Positions 8,004 to 16,856 of a stretch of DNA of 42,545 nt are shown piece after piece. Numbering within the stretch: position 1 is the first letter of the stretch; every line of letters begins with the position of its first letter. The DNA is from Clostridia bacterium (lineage in GTDB: Bacteria; Bacillota; Clostridia; Oscillospirales; CAG-272). The translations under genes were made by a program, and so were the position numbers. The stretch is taken from positions 1 through 42,545 of the forward strand of contig JAFVTO010000195.1 of assembly GCA_017503165.1 (NCBI GenBank). The letters are read 5' to 3'. The notes under the pieces are model-generated. The model ran no database searches, was not told the origin of the DNA, and was given only the letters and a program-made list of their open reading frames with translations.

Positions 8004-9413
8004 TCACTTCTTCAATTTCTTCATAATATTTTCCATCAGCAGGTTGCTTATCTGCTTCAATTCTTTGAAAAGCAGGATAAAAATAATTAAGCAACATAGC
8101 CCGGAATACAAAAACTCTCTGGTATACGAGTTGGTGGCTACATAAATCTGGATTCCAAGCGTAAAATAACAAAAGATATAAAGCTTCCAGTTAATTGAAA
8201 GCGACATAATCTTTCTACTATGGAGTATTCTGCTTAAACAAATCGACGTTTGTGCGCATACTACAGATATGCCTGCTCCAATAATTCCTAAACGGGGAAT
8301 CAGCAAACAATTTAGTGTAATGTTTATCACAGCACCTATTCCCGTAGACACAACCAAAAACTTAGTATTATATGATGCGGTATAAATAGACCCAAAAAAC
8401 TCCGAATATGCGTGCATAGCTGTAGAGAACAATAGTAACGGAACAAATTGCCATGCTTGGAAAAAGTCTTTTGAAAACATAATATAAGCTATTGGTTTAT
8501 TAAAAACAAGCATACATGACAGAATCAAAATAATGATAGTTGACAGCTTTGCAAAAGCATCCGAAAAAAAGCCCTTTGAATCATCCGACCCAAAATCATC
8601 AACGCAATTTACTTTCCAGGCTCCTCCAAAAATGCCGGTCATTGTGGTCATTATATGTGGGATCTTATTCGCTACCGAGAACAACCCCGTAGCTGATGTA
8701 CCGATAAATGCGGTCAAGAAAAATTTACTCGCGGCATCAGCAAGCCACCAGCTTGCACTATTGGGGATCATAGGTAACGAATACGCCAACATCTTTTTTT
8801 GTAATTCCTTATTAGTTGCCCGGAATATAAGCCCATATCTATAAATTTTTGCCGCCAAAAACATATAGAGCACTGAAACTGCAGAGCCTATGATATGAGA
8901 AATCAAGTAACCCTGAATTCCCATCTTCATCGGAATCAGAAAAAGAATCGCAGATATAACGGAAATAAATGTCTGTACAATACCTCCTACAGCAAATACC
9001 TTCGTTTTATCAATTCCTCTTACAAAGTAAGAAATCGCATGCTGAATGCTATACGTTACAAAATACAGAACTACAAACCAATAGTAATCCTTTAAAGGCG
9101 TAAAGAAAATAATGGGGGATAAGCAAAAGAAAAGCAACAATCCCGCGAAAGTTATTCTGACACCTATCGTATATACTTCCCTGGGATCGTTTCCCTTTTC
9201 CAATGCAAAGCGCATCATAGCTTCGCAAATAATAAACGAGAAAAAAGGAAACAACAGCGTTGTTGTTGTTGATATCAGATCAGCTATACCGTACTGGTCT
9301 GTTGTAAGAATTGCTGTATAAAAAGGAACAAAGATAAATGTCAATAGCTTGCTGCCGAAGCTTCCTATAGTCATCAACAAAGCATCTTTGCCAAATTTCT
9401 TATAGCCTGCCAT
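8004..9413 (-). CDS. Polysaccharide flippase, Wzx/MOP family
   Basis: A 469-residue integral membrane protein with about 12-14 hydrophobic helices, of the oligosaccharide flippase branch of the MOP superfamily. It would turn lipid-linked repeat units to the outer face of the membrane. The start GKDALLMTIGSFGSKLLTFI and the TTDQYGIADLISTTTTLL segment that follows the first helix are characteristic of this family. The ATG is preceded by GAGGAAATGA. It is the last gene of the polysaccharide cluster and is followed by a terminator at 7820-7851. Confidence 0.9.
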   Translation of the reverse strand: MAGYKKFGKDALLMTIGSFGSKLLTFIFVPFYTAILTTDQYGIADLISTTTTLLFPFFSFIICEAMMRFALEKGNDPREVYTIGVRITFAGLLLFFCLSPIIFFTPLKDYYWFVVLYFVTYSIQHAISYFVRGIDKTKVFAVGGIVQTFISVISAILFLIPMKMGIQGYLISHIIGSAVSVLYMFLAAKIYRYGLIFRATNKELQKKMLAYSLPMIPNSASWWLADAASKFFLTAFIGTSATGLFSVANKIPHIMTTMTGIFGGAWKVNCVDDFGSDDSKGFFSDAFAKLSTIIILILSCMLVFNKPIAYIMFSKDFFQAWQFVPLLLFSTAMHAYSEFFGSIYTASYNTKFLVVSTGIGAVINITLNCLLIPRLGIIGAGISVVCAQTSICLSRILHSRKIMSLSINWKLYIFCYFTLGIQIYVATNSYTREFLYSGLCCLIIFILLFKELKQISNLLMENIMKKLKK

Positions 9414-9442
9414 TCATTTCCTCACCAATCCTTCTATATCCC

Positions 9443-9878
9443 TTATAGTCTAAACACTCTCTTGATCATGTTCTTCCATGCCGCTTTTCTATATGCCTTA
9501 TATCCCGAACTGTGGAGGCATGCATAATGAAGTCCGTGTTCCTTAAAATCCGCGCCGAAACTATCATGAGAAAGTGTTTTCGCGCGACTGATCTCAAACA
9601 TTCTATTGTGCCTTAAAGCTACATCAATCTCAGCATCACCAATAACAAAATTTGACGTATCAATTTTCCTTAACAGCTCTTGGCCTTTATTGGTTTTTTC
9701 GAAAATAAGTGAGACGCCATTTTTGTTATATGGCTGCGTTCCCGGCTTTGCCCCCTGCATTTTCGTCATTATCAACAAGTATTGCTTCCGCAAGAACCGA
9801 GGCCGCCCCACCCGAAGCCGATTTCTTTAATATCTGATCATCTTTATAATAGCCATATTTAACCTGTACATTTTCAAA
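9443..9878 (-). pseudogene. Remnant of an F420-hydrogenase-beta-like polysaccharide gene
   Basis: Two pieces of one family sit in different frames. From 9878 one frame reads KYGYYKDDQILKKSASGG and AASVLAEAIL, matching the N-terminal F420-beta domain (usually kDxeiRkkSsSGG), and stops at TAA. A second frame continues NKNGVSLIFEKTNKGQELL to a stop at 9443, matching the C-terminal domain. The ferredoxin-like front and the middle are missing, and a frame change joins the parts. Intact members are about 400 residues and often lie next to pyruvyl transferases in surface polysaccharide clusters, as here (the pyruvyl transferase ends one codon upstream). A 122-codon reading frame from a GTG at 9811 exists but is best seen as debris. 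Confidence 0.75.
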
Positions 9879-11090
9879 TTATCCATTCAAGCTTATGTCT
9901 ATATAACCGCCAGCTTCTTCAATTGAGTGAGGAATATCTTCCCCTCGACAGCCTGATAGTGCCTTTTCCAAGTAATCAGCAGAAGCTCTGCGCAATTCCG
10001 ATAATTTGCCATACACAGACTTATAGTCAATTTCATTTTCGATCGAAAACTCAGGAGCTCCCCACAATGCACTGTTTAACCCAAGCTTGTACAGCAGTTC
10101 AATCATACGCCTTCCGCGAGTGGTGTGTGGAACAGTAATAAACTTTTTCTTGTACAGGATAGAAAAAACAGTTCCGTGAAAAGAGTTTGTAACCACAAAT
10201 TCTGCATTCTTAATATATGACAGAAAACGGTCCGGGGCGTAATCTGAAGCGTTTATTATATTCATGCCGTTAAGCTTAACCGTCTCTGGAGTGCCGTTAA
10301 TAACACGGTATCCACACATATTTCCAACTTGTTGAACAGCCAACCGGATATCCTCAGAGGTTTCAAGTCCGTACACAAATACATACGGCTCTTTCTCCGA
10401 AACATCGCTTTCAATATTCAAGTAGTCGTCAGCATCCAAAAGAAGCGTTGGATCAACGCAGATATGAACATCCCGATCAATAGTTTCAAGTAGCTCCGGC
10501 GTACTTTCACGCAAGGAGACAGCATCTAAGTGCTCACATAATATGTTGATCTTCCTGCATTCATCTTCGGACAGCTTTTTCCCTATACTTACTGCATATG
10601 CAATTTTTCTGATTTCATTTGACCCAAAATTCAAAAAATAAGCTTCGTCAAAATCATGATCCAATAAATCCGGATTCCATAATTGATCGCTTCCCGTAAT
10701 ATAGGCATCCATTTTGGGTGGATGCTTTTGCAGTGCCTTTATCGACTCATATTTAGTTGTAAGATTCAGATAATTTGAAGTAAACCTGTTAAACAATCGG
10801 GAATTAGTGCGATGTGTACCCAGAAGATTCCAATACATACAACGAACAAAACTCTTAGCAAACACCAAGCTCTTTCGGCGTATAGAAGCCCGTTTATGCA
10901 TATTATAATACCACAACGAATACCTGATGGGGTTTTTCCACGGACTATAACGCACTGTATGGTATTTGGGACGGTAATCAATGATCTGAACATCGTGTCC
11001 TTGATTACTCAAATATTTTTGTAACGCATAGCTTTGGAGAACAGCCCCTTGATTATTTACAAAATGAAACGTAATTATTCCAATCTTCAT
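9879..11090 (-). CDS. Polysaccharide pyruvyl transferase family protein
   Basis: A 403-residue protein of the CsaB/WcaK type family, which puts ketal-linked pyruvate on sugars using phosphoenolpyruvate. The start MKIGIITFHFVNNQGAVLQS, with GAVLQSYALQKYL at 15-27, is the family signature; YITGSDQLWNPDL and the later VTNSFHGTVFS are the other conserved blocks. It would decorate the repeat unit in the cytoplasm. It lies 23 bases after the polymerase gene and is followed at once by the F420-beta-like remnant, its usual partner. Confidence 0.93.
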   Translation of the reverse strand: MKIGIITFHFVNNQGAVLQSYALQKYLSNQGHDVQIIDYRPKYHTVRYSPWKNPIRYSLWYYNMHKRASIRRKSLVFAKSFVRCMYWNLLGTHRTNSRLFNRFTSNYLNLTTKYESIKALQKHPPKMDAYITGSDQLWNPDLLDHDFDEAYFLNFGSNEIRKIAYAVSIGKKLSEDECRKINILCEHLDAVSLRESTPELLETIDRDVHICVDPTLLLDADDYLNIESDVSEKEPYVFVYGLETSEDIRLAVQQVGNMCGYRVINGTPETVKLNGMNIINASDYAPDRFLSYIKNAEFVVTNSFHGTVFSILYKKKFITVPHTTRGRRMIELLYKLGLNSALWGAPEFSIENEIDYKSVYGKLSELRRASADYLEKALSGCRGEDIPHSIEEAGGYIDISLNG

Positions 11091-11113
11091 CCACTAAAAC
11101 CCCTTCTTAGTTT

Positions 11114-12382
11114 TTATTGAAAATCACCGTTCCTCTTCACAGCCGGAACTGCTGTTATGAACGCAACACAAACAAAATAGAAAATGTAATATGATGCATC
11201 ATACAACGGGTTGCCTGTCACCCCATATAAGAGGAAGAAAATTTGGTAAAACAACGCAAACAAAGCAATTTTCTTTTTATACGTGTCAGTTGTTTTCTTT
11301 TTCAGATAAGACAGTGTTTTTGCAAAAACAATTGCAAATAAGATGAAGAAAACAATTGCACCCACTAATCCGGTTTCACACAATAACTGCAAATAAATAT
11401 TGTGAACATCATAATTCTTTCCATAGAATTTCAATTTGTAAAATTGCTTCCAACCAATCCCCAAAACCGGTTCATCCCGGAATTTTTGTAAAGCAATTCT
11501 CCAAAACTCAACTCTACCGGTAGTCACGTCAACATCTGAATCTCCCAATGAACTCAACGTATCAAACAGTTGATTAATTAACGTTCCTTCAACAAAAAAC
11601 GAAATAATCCAAAGGCACAGAAATATGCTGCATCCTAAGAGCGACATTCCCAGAAAACGTTTCAGCCTTGAAGCCTTCCCCTGGCTTAAATATACAGAAA
11701 AGTAATAGGCTATCAGCAATGCTATCAGGCAGAAGCCAAAGTGAGCACGCTTCCCTGAAAGATACAGCCCGATAATAGACAAAAACAGGAAAATGAATGT
11801 TCTCTGCTTCAAATACGGCTTGTTATCTCTGTATAATATGAATCGGTTAGCCATACCCAAAACCATAAACCCTGCAAAATGTGCATTCTGGCATGTAAAA
11901 CCTATGTTGGATGCACCGCTGATTACAGAATCGTAAAGTCTTGAATAATAATCAATTCCGCTAAATACAGGAAGGAAAATATTTACATATATCCCCGGCA
12001 ACATCCAGCATATAAGCATGCCAATTATTTGAATACATGAAAAAAAATTGATAAGACACGATAGCGTTACAATAAAATCCTCTTTAACTCCGATAGACAC
12101 GATAACAAACAATGCGCTATAGAAAAGCAAATAAGTAATCGATGCACGCGAAGCAATCATTACGAACAAAATCAAAAGCATGATAACCGATAATGAATTT
12201 ATCCGAATTTTATTCTTTAGCAATGCCAACAGCATTAAACCCGCGATCAAGACTCCGTATGCTCTTTCAGTAAGGGTATTTTCAAACATCCAATACCCCC
12301 ACACAGAACAATAAGAAAATGCAAAAAAAAGACACAGTAACACCAGACATTTCAAGCTATCAAACTTTACTATTTTTCTCAT
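11114..12382 (-). CDS. O-antigen ligase/polymerase-like membrane protein
   Basis: A 422-residue membrane protein with about ten or more helices and a large outer loop near residues 285-345. That loop has TTGRVEFWRIALQKFRDEPV and DVHNIYLQLLCETGLVG, the Wzy_C/O-antigen ligase signature. In a Wzx/Wzy-type pathway it would join repeat units on the outer membrane face. It overlaps the preceding GT2 by ATGA, so the two are translationally coupled. Confidence 0.88.
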   Translation of the reverse strand: MRKIVKFDSLKCLVLLCLFFAFSYCSVWGYWMFENTLTERAYGVLIAGLMLLALLKNKIRINSLSVIMLLILFVMIASRASITYLLFYSALFVIVSIGVKEDFIVTLSCLINFFSCIQIIGMLICWMLPGIYVNIFLPVFSGIDYYSRLYDSVISGASNIGFTCQNAHFAGFMVLGMANRFILYRDNKPYLKQRTFIFLFLSIIGLYLSGKRAHFGFCLIALLIAYYFSVYLSQGKASRLKRFLGMSLLGCSIFLCLWIISFFVEGTLINQLFDTLSSLGDSDVDVTTGRVEFWRIALQKFRDEPVLGIGWKQFYKLKFYGKNYDVHNIYLQLLCETGLVGAIVFFILFAIVFAKTLSYLKKKTTDTYKKKIALFALFYQIFFLLYGVTGNPLYDASYYIFYFVCVAFITAVPAVKRNGDFQ

Positions 12383-13350
12383 CTTGGGCTCATCCCTATC
12401 CTCTTACGCAACATCGTTGTACATGTAGGCGATATTTTAAACAATAACCACTTTAATTTTTGCTTAGTAGACAATGACTTATGCAAACCTTTACTCAAAC
12501 ATAAACGCAACCAGCTACGGTAATTTTCTTTGATTTTCTTTTTATATTCCCGCTTATCTTCGCCATGATATGTTAATTCCAACTTGTTATAAGCCAGAAT
12601 AGCAGAATTAACACCCATAATAGACTGAACAGCGGCAAATTCGACTTGCCTCTTTAACATAAAATCATAGATATAATCGTTGGCTTTTAATATATCCATG
12701 GTTCAGTGTGTAAATGGAGAATTACACAGACTTGTTGGATTGGTAAAATAATTATAATACGCATTTCCCACCGTACATGTTCTTTGGGCATTATAATATA
12801 ACTGTGTCAAAATGCATTGATCTTCACTGAGATACATCATGGGAAACTCAACACCGTCAAAAAGAGCTTTCTTAAAAACCTTATTACACAAATAGTTTGT
12901 AACATTTTTTTGGTAAATGTAATGCTTCAAGCAATTAATCCCCTCTTGCCGGTCACATTGTAATTTATGAATTACTTTGTTATTATCCCATACGGTGTAA
13001 TAACCGTATTCGATTATGTCTATTTCCTGTTCGCACAAGGGAACAATCTCTTCAAACAGACCTTCTTCCAATGAATCGTCCGCATCTACAAAAGAAATAT
13101 AGTCTCCCGTAGCGAGAGCTAAACCCGCTTGACGGGCAATTGACGGGCCTTGATTCTCCTGCAACTTATAAATAATCCTTTGATCCTCTTCAGCCAATTT
13201 TGTACACATAGTACCGGAATTATCCTTCGATCCGTCGTTAATCAGAACTATTTCCAAATCCCGGTAATTCTGATTGATAATCGAACGAACACAACGCTCA
13301 ATATACATTTCTGCATTGTACACAGGAATAATTATACTGAACTTTATCAT
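12379..13350 (-). pseudogene. Family 2 glycosyltransferase interrupted by an in-frame TGA
   Basis: The front 215 codons (to 12703) are a normal GT-A GT2 start: FSIIIPVYNAEMYIERCVRS, NDGSKD (38-43) and DADD (89-92). They stop at TGA (12703-12705). The same frame continues without a shift through ACC ATG to 12379 for 107 more codons (LKANDYIYDFMLKRQVEFA onwards), giving the about 320 residues usual for this family. The downstream ATG has no ribosome binding site. CGA to TGA in CAC-CGA-ACC is the simplest mutation. Either the gene is broken, the stop is read through, or there is a sequence error. The donor and acceptor sugars are unknown. Confidence 0.75.
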
Positions 13351-13351
13351 T

Positions 13352-14146
13352 CTACCTTCCTCGATTCTTGCGAATTATTTTCTTAGCTGTCGCTACTATT
13401 GCTTTCATTGTGCCATGGTATGCTTTTTTAGCTTTATAGTATGAAATTACAGAAGCAATTTTGTATGGGTATTTTTTTACATACTTCATCCGCAATTGAA
13501 AGTAGTATTTCTGTTCCTCTGTGCACCAAGATGCACCGTAATGATGTATTGAAACAGTATTTTCCGTTAACTGCATCTCAAATGTGATTGGATCCTTAGG
13601 ACAAAAATATTCTGTAGGATATATCATGAATCCATCTATCTCTTGCGCAATATTTCGATTAATAAACCCGTGCTCTTTGAAGTATTTTGTGGTTCGCTCA
13701 CATACAGTATACACATTAAGCTCCCCATTCACTAAAATGAAACAATCATTCTCATATGAATTCAGCATCCACTTACAGTATTCATTACCGCTCTCGCACC
13801 CCATTATCAAACCGGTGTTAATACTATTAGCATTTTCCAATGCGAGGAAAGGATGCTCAAGTAATCCTTCTAACGGTTTTATGATTTCAACATCTGTGTC
13901 CAAATAAATTCCACCGAACTTATCTAATATTGCATGACGCACATAATCGGAGACAAACGCCCACTTTTTCGCATCATATGCTTCTCGCACATACTGACAC
14001 GAGTTACCTATATCAAAATTGTCCTCATTCCACTCTATTATCTCAAAATCAGGGCAATATTTCCTCCAGCTCTCAATACAATCAAGGATTAATTTACTTT
14101 TTTCCCCTTTTCCAAACCAACAGTAGTGAATTGTTCTCGGAATCAT
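13352..14146 (-). CDS. Family 32 glycosyltransferase
   Basis: A 264-residue GT32/capsular polysaccharide synthesis protein (OCH1/mannosyl- or galactosyl-transferase-like). IPRTIHYCWFG at the start, AFVSDYVRHAILDKFGGIYL (63-82) and the metal-binding DTD (83-85) are clear. The ATG at 14146 is chosen because family members begin MIPxxIHYCWFG; a GTG three bases earlier is possible, and AGGAG lies upstream of both. The start overlaps the preceding GT2 stop (TGATG), so it is translationally coupled. Confidence 0.9.
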   Translation of the reverse strand: MIPRTIHYCWFGKGEKSKLILDCIESWRKYCPDFEIIEWNEDNFDIGNSCQYVREAYDAKKWAFVSDYVRHAILDKFGGIYLDTDVEIIKPLEGLLEHPFLALENANSINTGLIMGCESGNEYCKWMLNSYENDCFILVNGELNVYTVCERTTKYFKEHGFINRNIAQEIDGFMIYPTEYFCPKDPITFEMQLTENTVSIHHYGASWCTEEQKYYFQLRMKYVKKYPYKIASVISYYKAKKAYHGTMKAIVATAKKIIRKNRGR

Positions 14147-15006
14147 CACTTTAAATCTCCTGTATTCTCAAATGCTTTTGGGAATTTCATCTGCTCATAG
14201 ATTTTTGCGTCAACCAACAACCTGTAATAAAGGTGGTATAGAAAAGAGTATATGAACCCCTCTTTCCCATTCAGACAATTACCTTTCAGAAAATACGCAT
14301 AACAGAAATACGCCCAGCATCGCCAAAACATGGGAGCCTTATAATACTTAGTCTTTTTACTTCTCTTCTTGCTTATCTTAGAATTTGAAGCATTGAATTC
14401 TGTATCCGGAAATCTATCTTCCATATAATCCTGCATTTCACGGGTAGCATACCAGTTCAATTTCTTCACATAGGTATTCAAATCTTTGAAATCGTAATGC
14501 AGAAATTTTTCTTCAATAGAGATAGATTCTCCACAGGATAACACAGTATGTTCATCCATCTTTCGATCTTCGATGCGACCGATTCCGGTCTTAAACACCA
14601 TCAATTTTCTTTTTCTTCCACCGCCATGAGTAAGTTTTCTTCCCATGAAAAAGAGCCATGCTTCTAACGTAAATCCGTTGACATCGTCATTTTCGTGTTC
14701 TGAACATTCTTTTTCCAATCTGCTGCAAAGCTCAGGTGTAAACCTCTCGTCAGCATCCAAACGAAGTGTCCACTTGGTTGATATACCCGTATTATCTATA
14801 GCCCAGTTAAACTGACGGGCATAGTTTTCAAAAGGATGTGAATATACGTCGACAAAATCCAACGACGATGCGATTTCGACTGTTTTATCGTCACTACCAC
14901 TGTCAACTACCACTGCCCTCTTCGCAAAACCTTCTATTGATTTCAAACATTCTTCAATATTCTGTTCTTCATTTTTAGTCAGAATAATTGCTGTCAAATC
15001 AGTCAT
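14146..15006 (-). CDS. Family 2 glycosyltransferase, WaaE/KdtX-like
   Basis: A 286-residue GT2 of the beta-1,4-glucosyltransferase (WaaE-like) type. It has AIILTKNEEQNIEECLKSI (6-24), VVDSGSDDKT (33-42) and the catalytic-region LRLDADERF (81-89) with D84 and D86. A C-terminal hydrophobic stretch around FWRCWAYFCYAYF suggests membrane contact. The ATG at 15006 is chosen: AAGGGG lies 8 bases upstream. It overlaps the tail of a 47-codon reading frame (14999-15142). A GTG at 15012 is the alternative. Confidence 0.9.
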   Translation of the reverse strand: MTDLTAIILTKNEEQNIEECLKSIEGFAKRAVVVDSGSDDKTVEIASSLDFVDVYSHPFENYARQFNWAIDNTGISTKWTLRLDADERFTPELCSRLEKECSEHENDDVNGFTLEAWLFFMGRKLTHGGGRKRKLMVFKTGIGRIEDRKMDEHTVLSCGESISIEEKFLHYDFKDLNTYVKKLNWYATREMQDYMEDRFPDTEFNASNSKISKKRSKKTKYYKAPMFWRCWAYFCYAYFLKGNCLNGKEGFIYSFLYHLYYRLLVDAKIYEQMKFPKAFENTGDLK

Positions 15007-15142
15007 TTTCACAACCCCTTATATTACGTTTCCTTTTCCCCATTTCCCTTTTATAATTCATTGCGAGATGCACTACTAAAGAAATGAGATCAGCTAACAA
15101 AAGAGTAATCCCTACTTTGCCTAAAAAGAAGGCGTGAGACAT
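14999..15142 (-). CDS. Possible 47-residue single-pass membrane protein
   Basis: A short frame MSHAFFLGKVGITLLLADLI... with one clear hydrophobic helix (about residues 5-28) and a basic tail KREMGKRKRNIR. It starts 12 bases after the stop of the 91-residue membrane protein and its TGA overlaps the ATG of the GT2, which is the spacing of a translated operon gene. The Shine-Dalgarno site is poor (AGAAGA next to the ATG). It may be a real accessory subunit or simply coding-like spacer. Confidence 0.4.
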   Translation of the reverse strand: MSHAFFLGKVGITLLLADLISLVVHLAMNYKREMGKRKRNIRGCEND

Positions 15143-15154
15143 TCTTCTATACGA

Positions 15155-15430
15155 TTACTTTTTATCATCGGTAGAAACATTCTTAACAGAAAGTCCTTCC
15201 AGCTTTCCGACATACATCGCAATCCAACCAATAAGAATTGCCAACGAACCGATGACGATCACCACAGGATAATACCGTTTATACAAGAAAACAGATATCG
15301 TTTCTCCAAGTGTGCCACCGATAATTATTGCAAAGATAAACGGAATAATCGGAAGAAATCCTGCAAAAAAAGAGATCGACATCATTATTCCATAGATTTT
15401 ATTGAGTACATTAAATATCTTCTGACGCAT
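15155..15430 (-). CDS. Small two-helix membrane protein next to a TRAP-type permease
   Basis: A 91-residue protein with two hydrophobic segments (about 15-42 and 55-75 from the chosen start) and a polar tail ending VSTDDKK. The ATG at 15430 has AGAAAGG 8 bases upstream; an ATG at 15448 overlapping the permease stop by ATGA would give 97 residues. Its place directly after a TRAP large permease suggests it takes the role of the small DctQ-type subunit, which normally has four helices and more than 150 residues, so it would be a minimal version. Sequence alone does not place it in that family. Confidence 0.7.
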   Translation of the reverse strand: MRQKIFNVLNKIYGIMMSISFFAGFLPIIPFIFAIIIGGTLGETISVFLYKRYYPVVIVIGSLAILIGWIAMYVGKLEGLSVKNVSTDDKK

Positions 15431-15444
15431 TTTCGTTACCTTTC

Positions 15445-16806
15445 TCATCTAATCAGTCCCCATATGGGAAGCAGTTCAAGCAAAATAACTACTGACAATA
15501 AATAGTGTAGCAAAACCCATATCATACAGTTCATAAGCGTCGGTTTCAATTTCGACTGCGCAATGCCCATACCGGTGTATACACAGGCACAGTAAGGGGG
15601 GGTTACCCCATGCATAGCTCCACAGATACACGGAAGCATCGCGGCAACAAGCATCGGATTGCTTCCCGCCGCTGCCATAATGGAAATTATGATTCCACCA
15701 AATATCTTAACCTGTGTAGAACCGGGCAAAAGCATACCAAGAATCGCCATAAAAAGCGGAATCAGGAAACTCAGTGTCACATGGCTCATGTTAAATGAAC
15801 TTATAAATTCACCGATCGCAACTTCCACGTTGAGGTCCTCAAAAACGTTACTTACAAAATAAGCAAACAACACCAGCACCGAGGTAGGAACAACCTTGAG
15901 CATTCCGTCCCGAATATATCCGTACATAGCGAAAGGAGTCATCTTATGCGCTGTTTCTTTTCCGGACAATACAATACCAAATATCACTATCAAAGATGGT
16001 ATAAACAAAAGAATACTGTTATTGAATGCACTTGCTCCGGCTCCAAGACGCGAAACAAAAAATGCTTCAAATTTACTTGTCAAAAAGAACGGAAGGAATA
16101 CAATAATTGGGAGAAAAATCGCTTTCCAACCCTTCTTGAGAGAATCTTTGAAACCAGGAATGTCCTCTTTTTTCATAGGCTCAACTTTGTAGTAACAACA
16201 CATGAAATACAAAGTTATTATACGCTGAAGAATAAACCAAAGCGCAACTCCCCAAAGCAGCATCCAATACTGTGACATCGTGTAGGTATGTGGATAAAGT
16301 GCGTCCAATGCTGCAAATGCAATACCGATCATACCCGCAGGAGGAATCATATTTCCCATTGTACTGGAATGCGCCTCGACATTTGCAGCCAAATGCGGCG
16401 GGAAACCGGAACGTATCATAGCAGGTATGGTGAAAACACCGGTTGTTGCTACATTGCCGGGACCGGAGCCGGAAAGAGAACCCATATAAGAGCTTCCGAT
16501 AATAGAAACAAAACCTGCCCCACCGCGCAATCTGCCGAAAATCGAAAGAATAATCGCAATACAATCGTCAATAACACTTGTTTTTGACAAGAGGTGCGCT
16601 GATATTACGAATACAAATATCACGTACAGGGAAGTCTGTTTTAAGGCATCCCAAATGTATGTGCCGATATTTGCCCATGTACCGCTTACAAGAACCAGTA
16701 CTACAAAAGCAACAAGCATACATTCATACAAGGGACGTTTCAATATGGTAAAACCGATGATGGCTACCACGAAAACAACCGCTAGGTAGATAATTTCAAT
16801 TGGCAT
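15445..16806 (-). CDS. TRAP-type large permease (DctM-like)
   Basis: A 453-residue, roughly 12-helix membrane protein. The block GSLSGSGPGNVATTGVFTIP (about 109-128) followed by MIRSGFPPHLAANVEA and MGNMIPPAGMIGIAFA is the signature of TRAP large permeases, especially the fused 4TM/12TM group. These proteins use a sodium gradient to import organic acids handed over by a binding protein. No binding-protein gene lies nearby; it sits instead between an ATP-grasp ligase and glycosyltransferases. The ATG follows GAAAGGAAAACTAT. Either it imports a building block for the ligase or it moves something else for the polymer. Family call is firm, role open. Confidence 0.85.
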   Translation of the reverse strand: MPIEIIYLAVVFVVAIIGFTILKRPLYECMLVAFVVLVLVSGTWANIGTYIWDALKQTSLYVIFVFVISAHLLSKTSVIDDCIAIILSIFGRLRGGAGFVSIIGSSYMGSLSGSGPGNVATTGVFTIPAMIRSGFPPHLAANVEAHSSTMGNMIPPAGMIGIAFAALDALYPHTYTMSQYWMLLWGVALWFILQRIITLYFMCCYYKVEPMKKEDIPGFKDSLKKGWKAIFLPIIVFLPFFLTSKFEAFFVSRLGAGASAFNNSILLFIPSLIVIFGIVLSGKETAHKMTPFAMYGYIRDGMLKVVPTSVLVLFAYFVSNVFEDLNVEVAIGEFISSFNMSHVTLSFLIPLFMAILGMLLPGSTQVKIFGGIIISIMAAAGSNPMLVAAMLPCICGAMHGVTPPYCACVYTGMGIAQSKLKPTLMNCMIWVLLHYLLSVVILLELLPIWGLIR

Positions 16807-16856
16807 ATAGTTTTCCTTTCAAAAATCGTAAATTTCTAAGCAATCATAGAAACATA

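Noticed and set aside
12379-13350. General recoding of TGA as a sense codon
   Set aside because: Many other genes here end in TGA at the expected length, so a single in-frame TGA is better explained by mutation or local readthrough.
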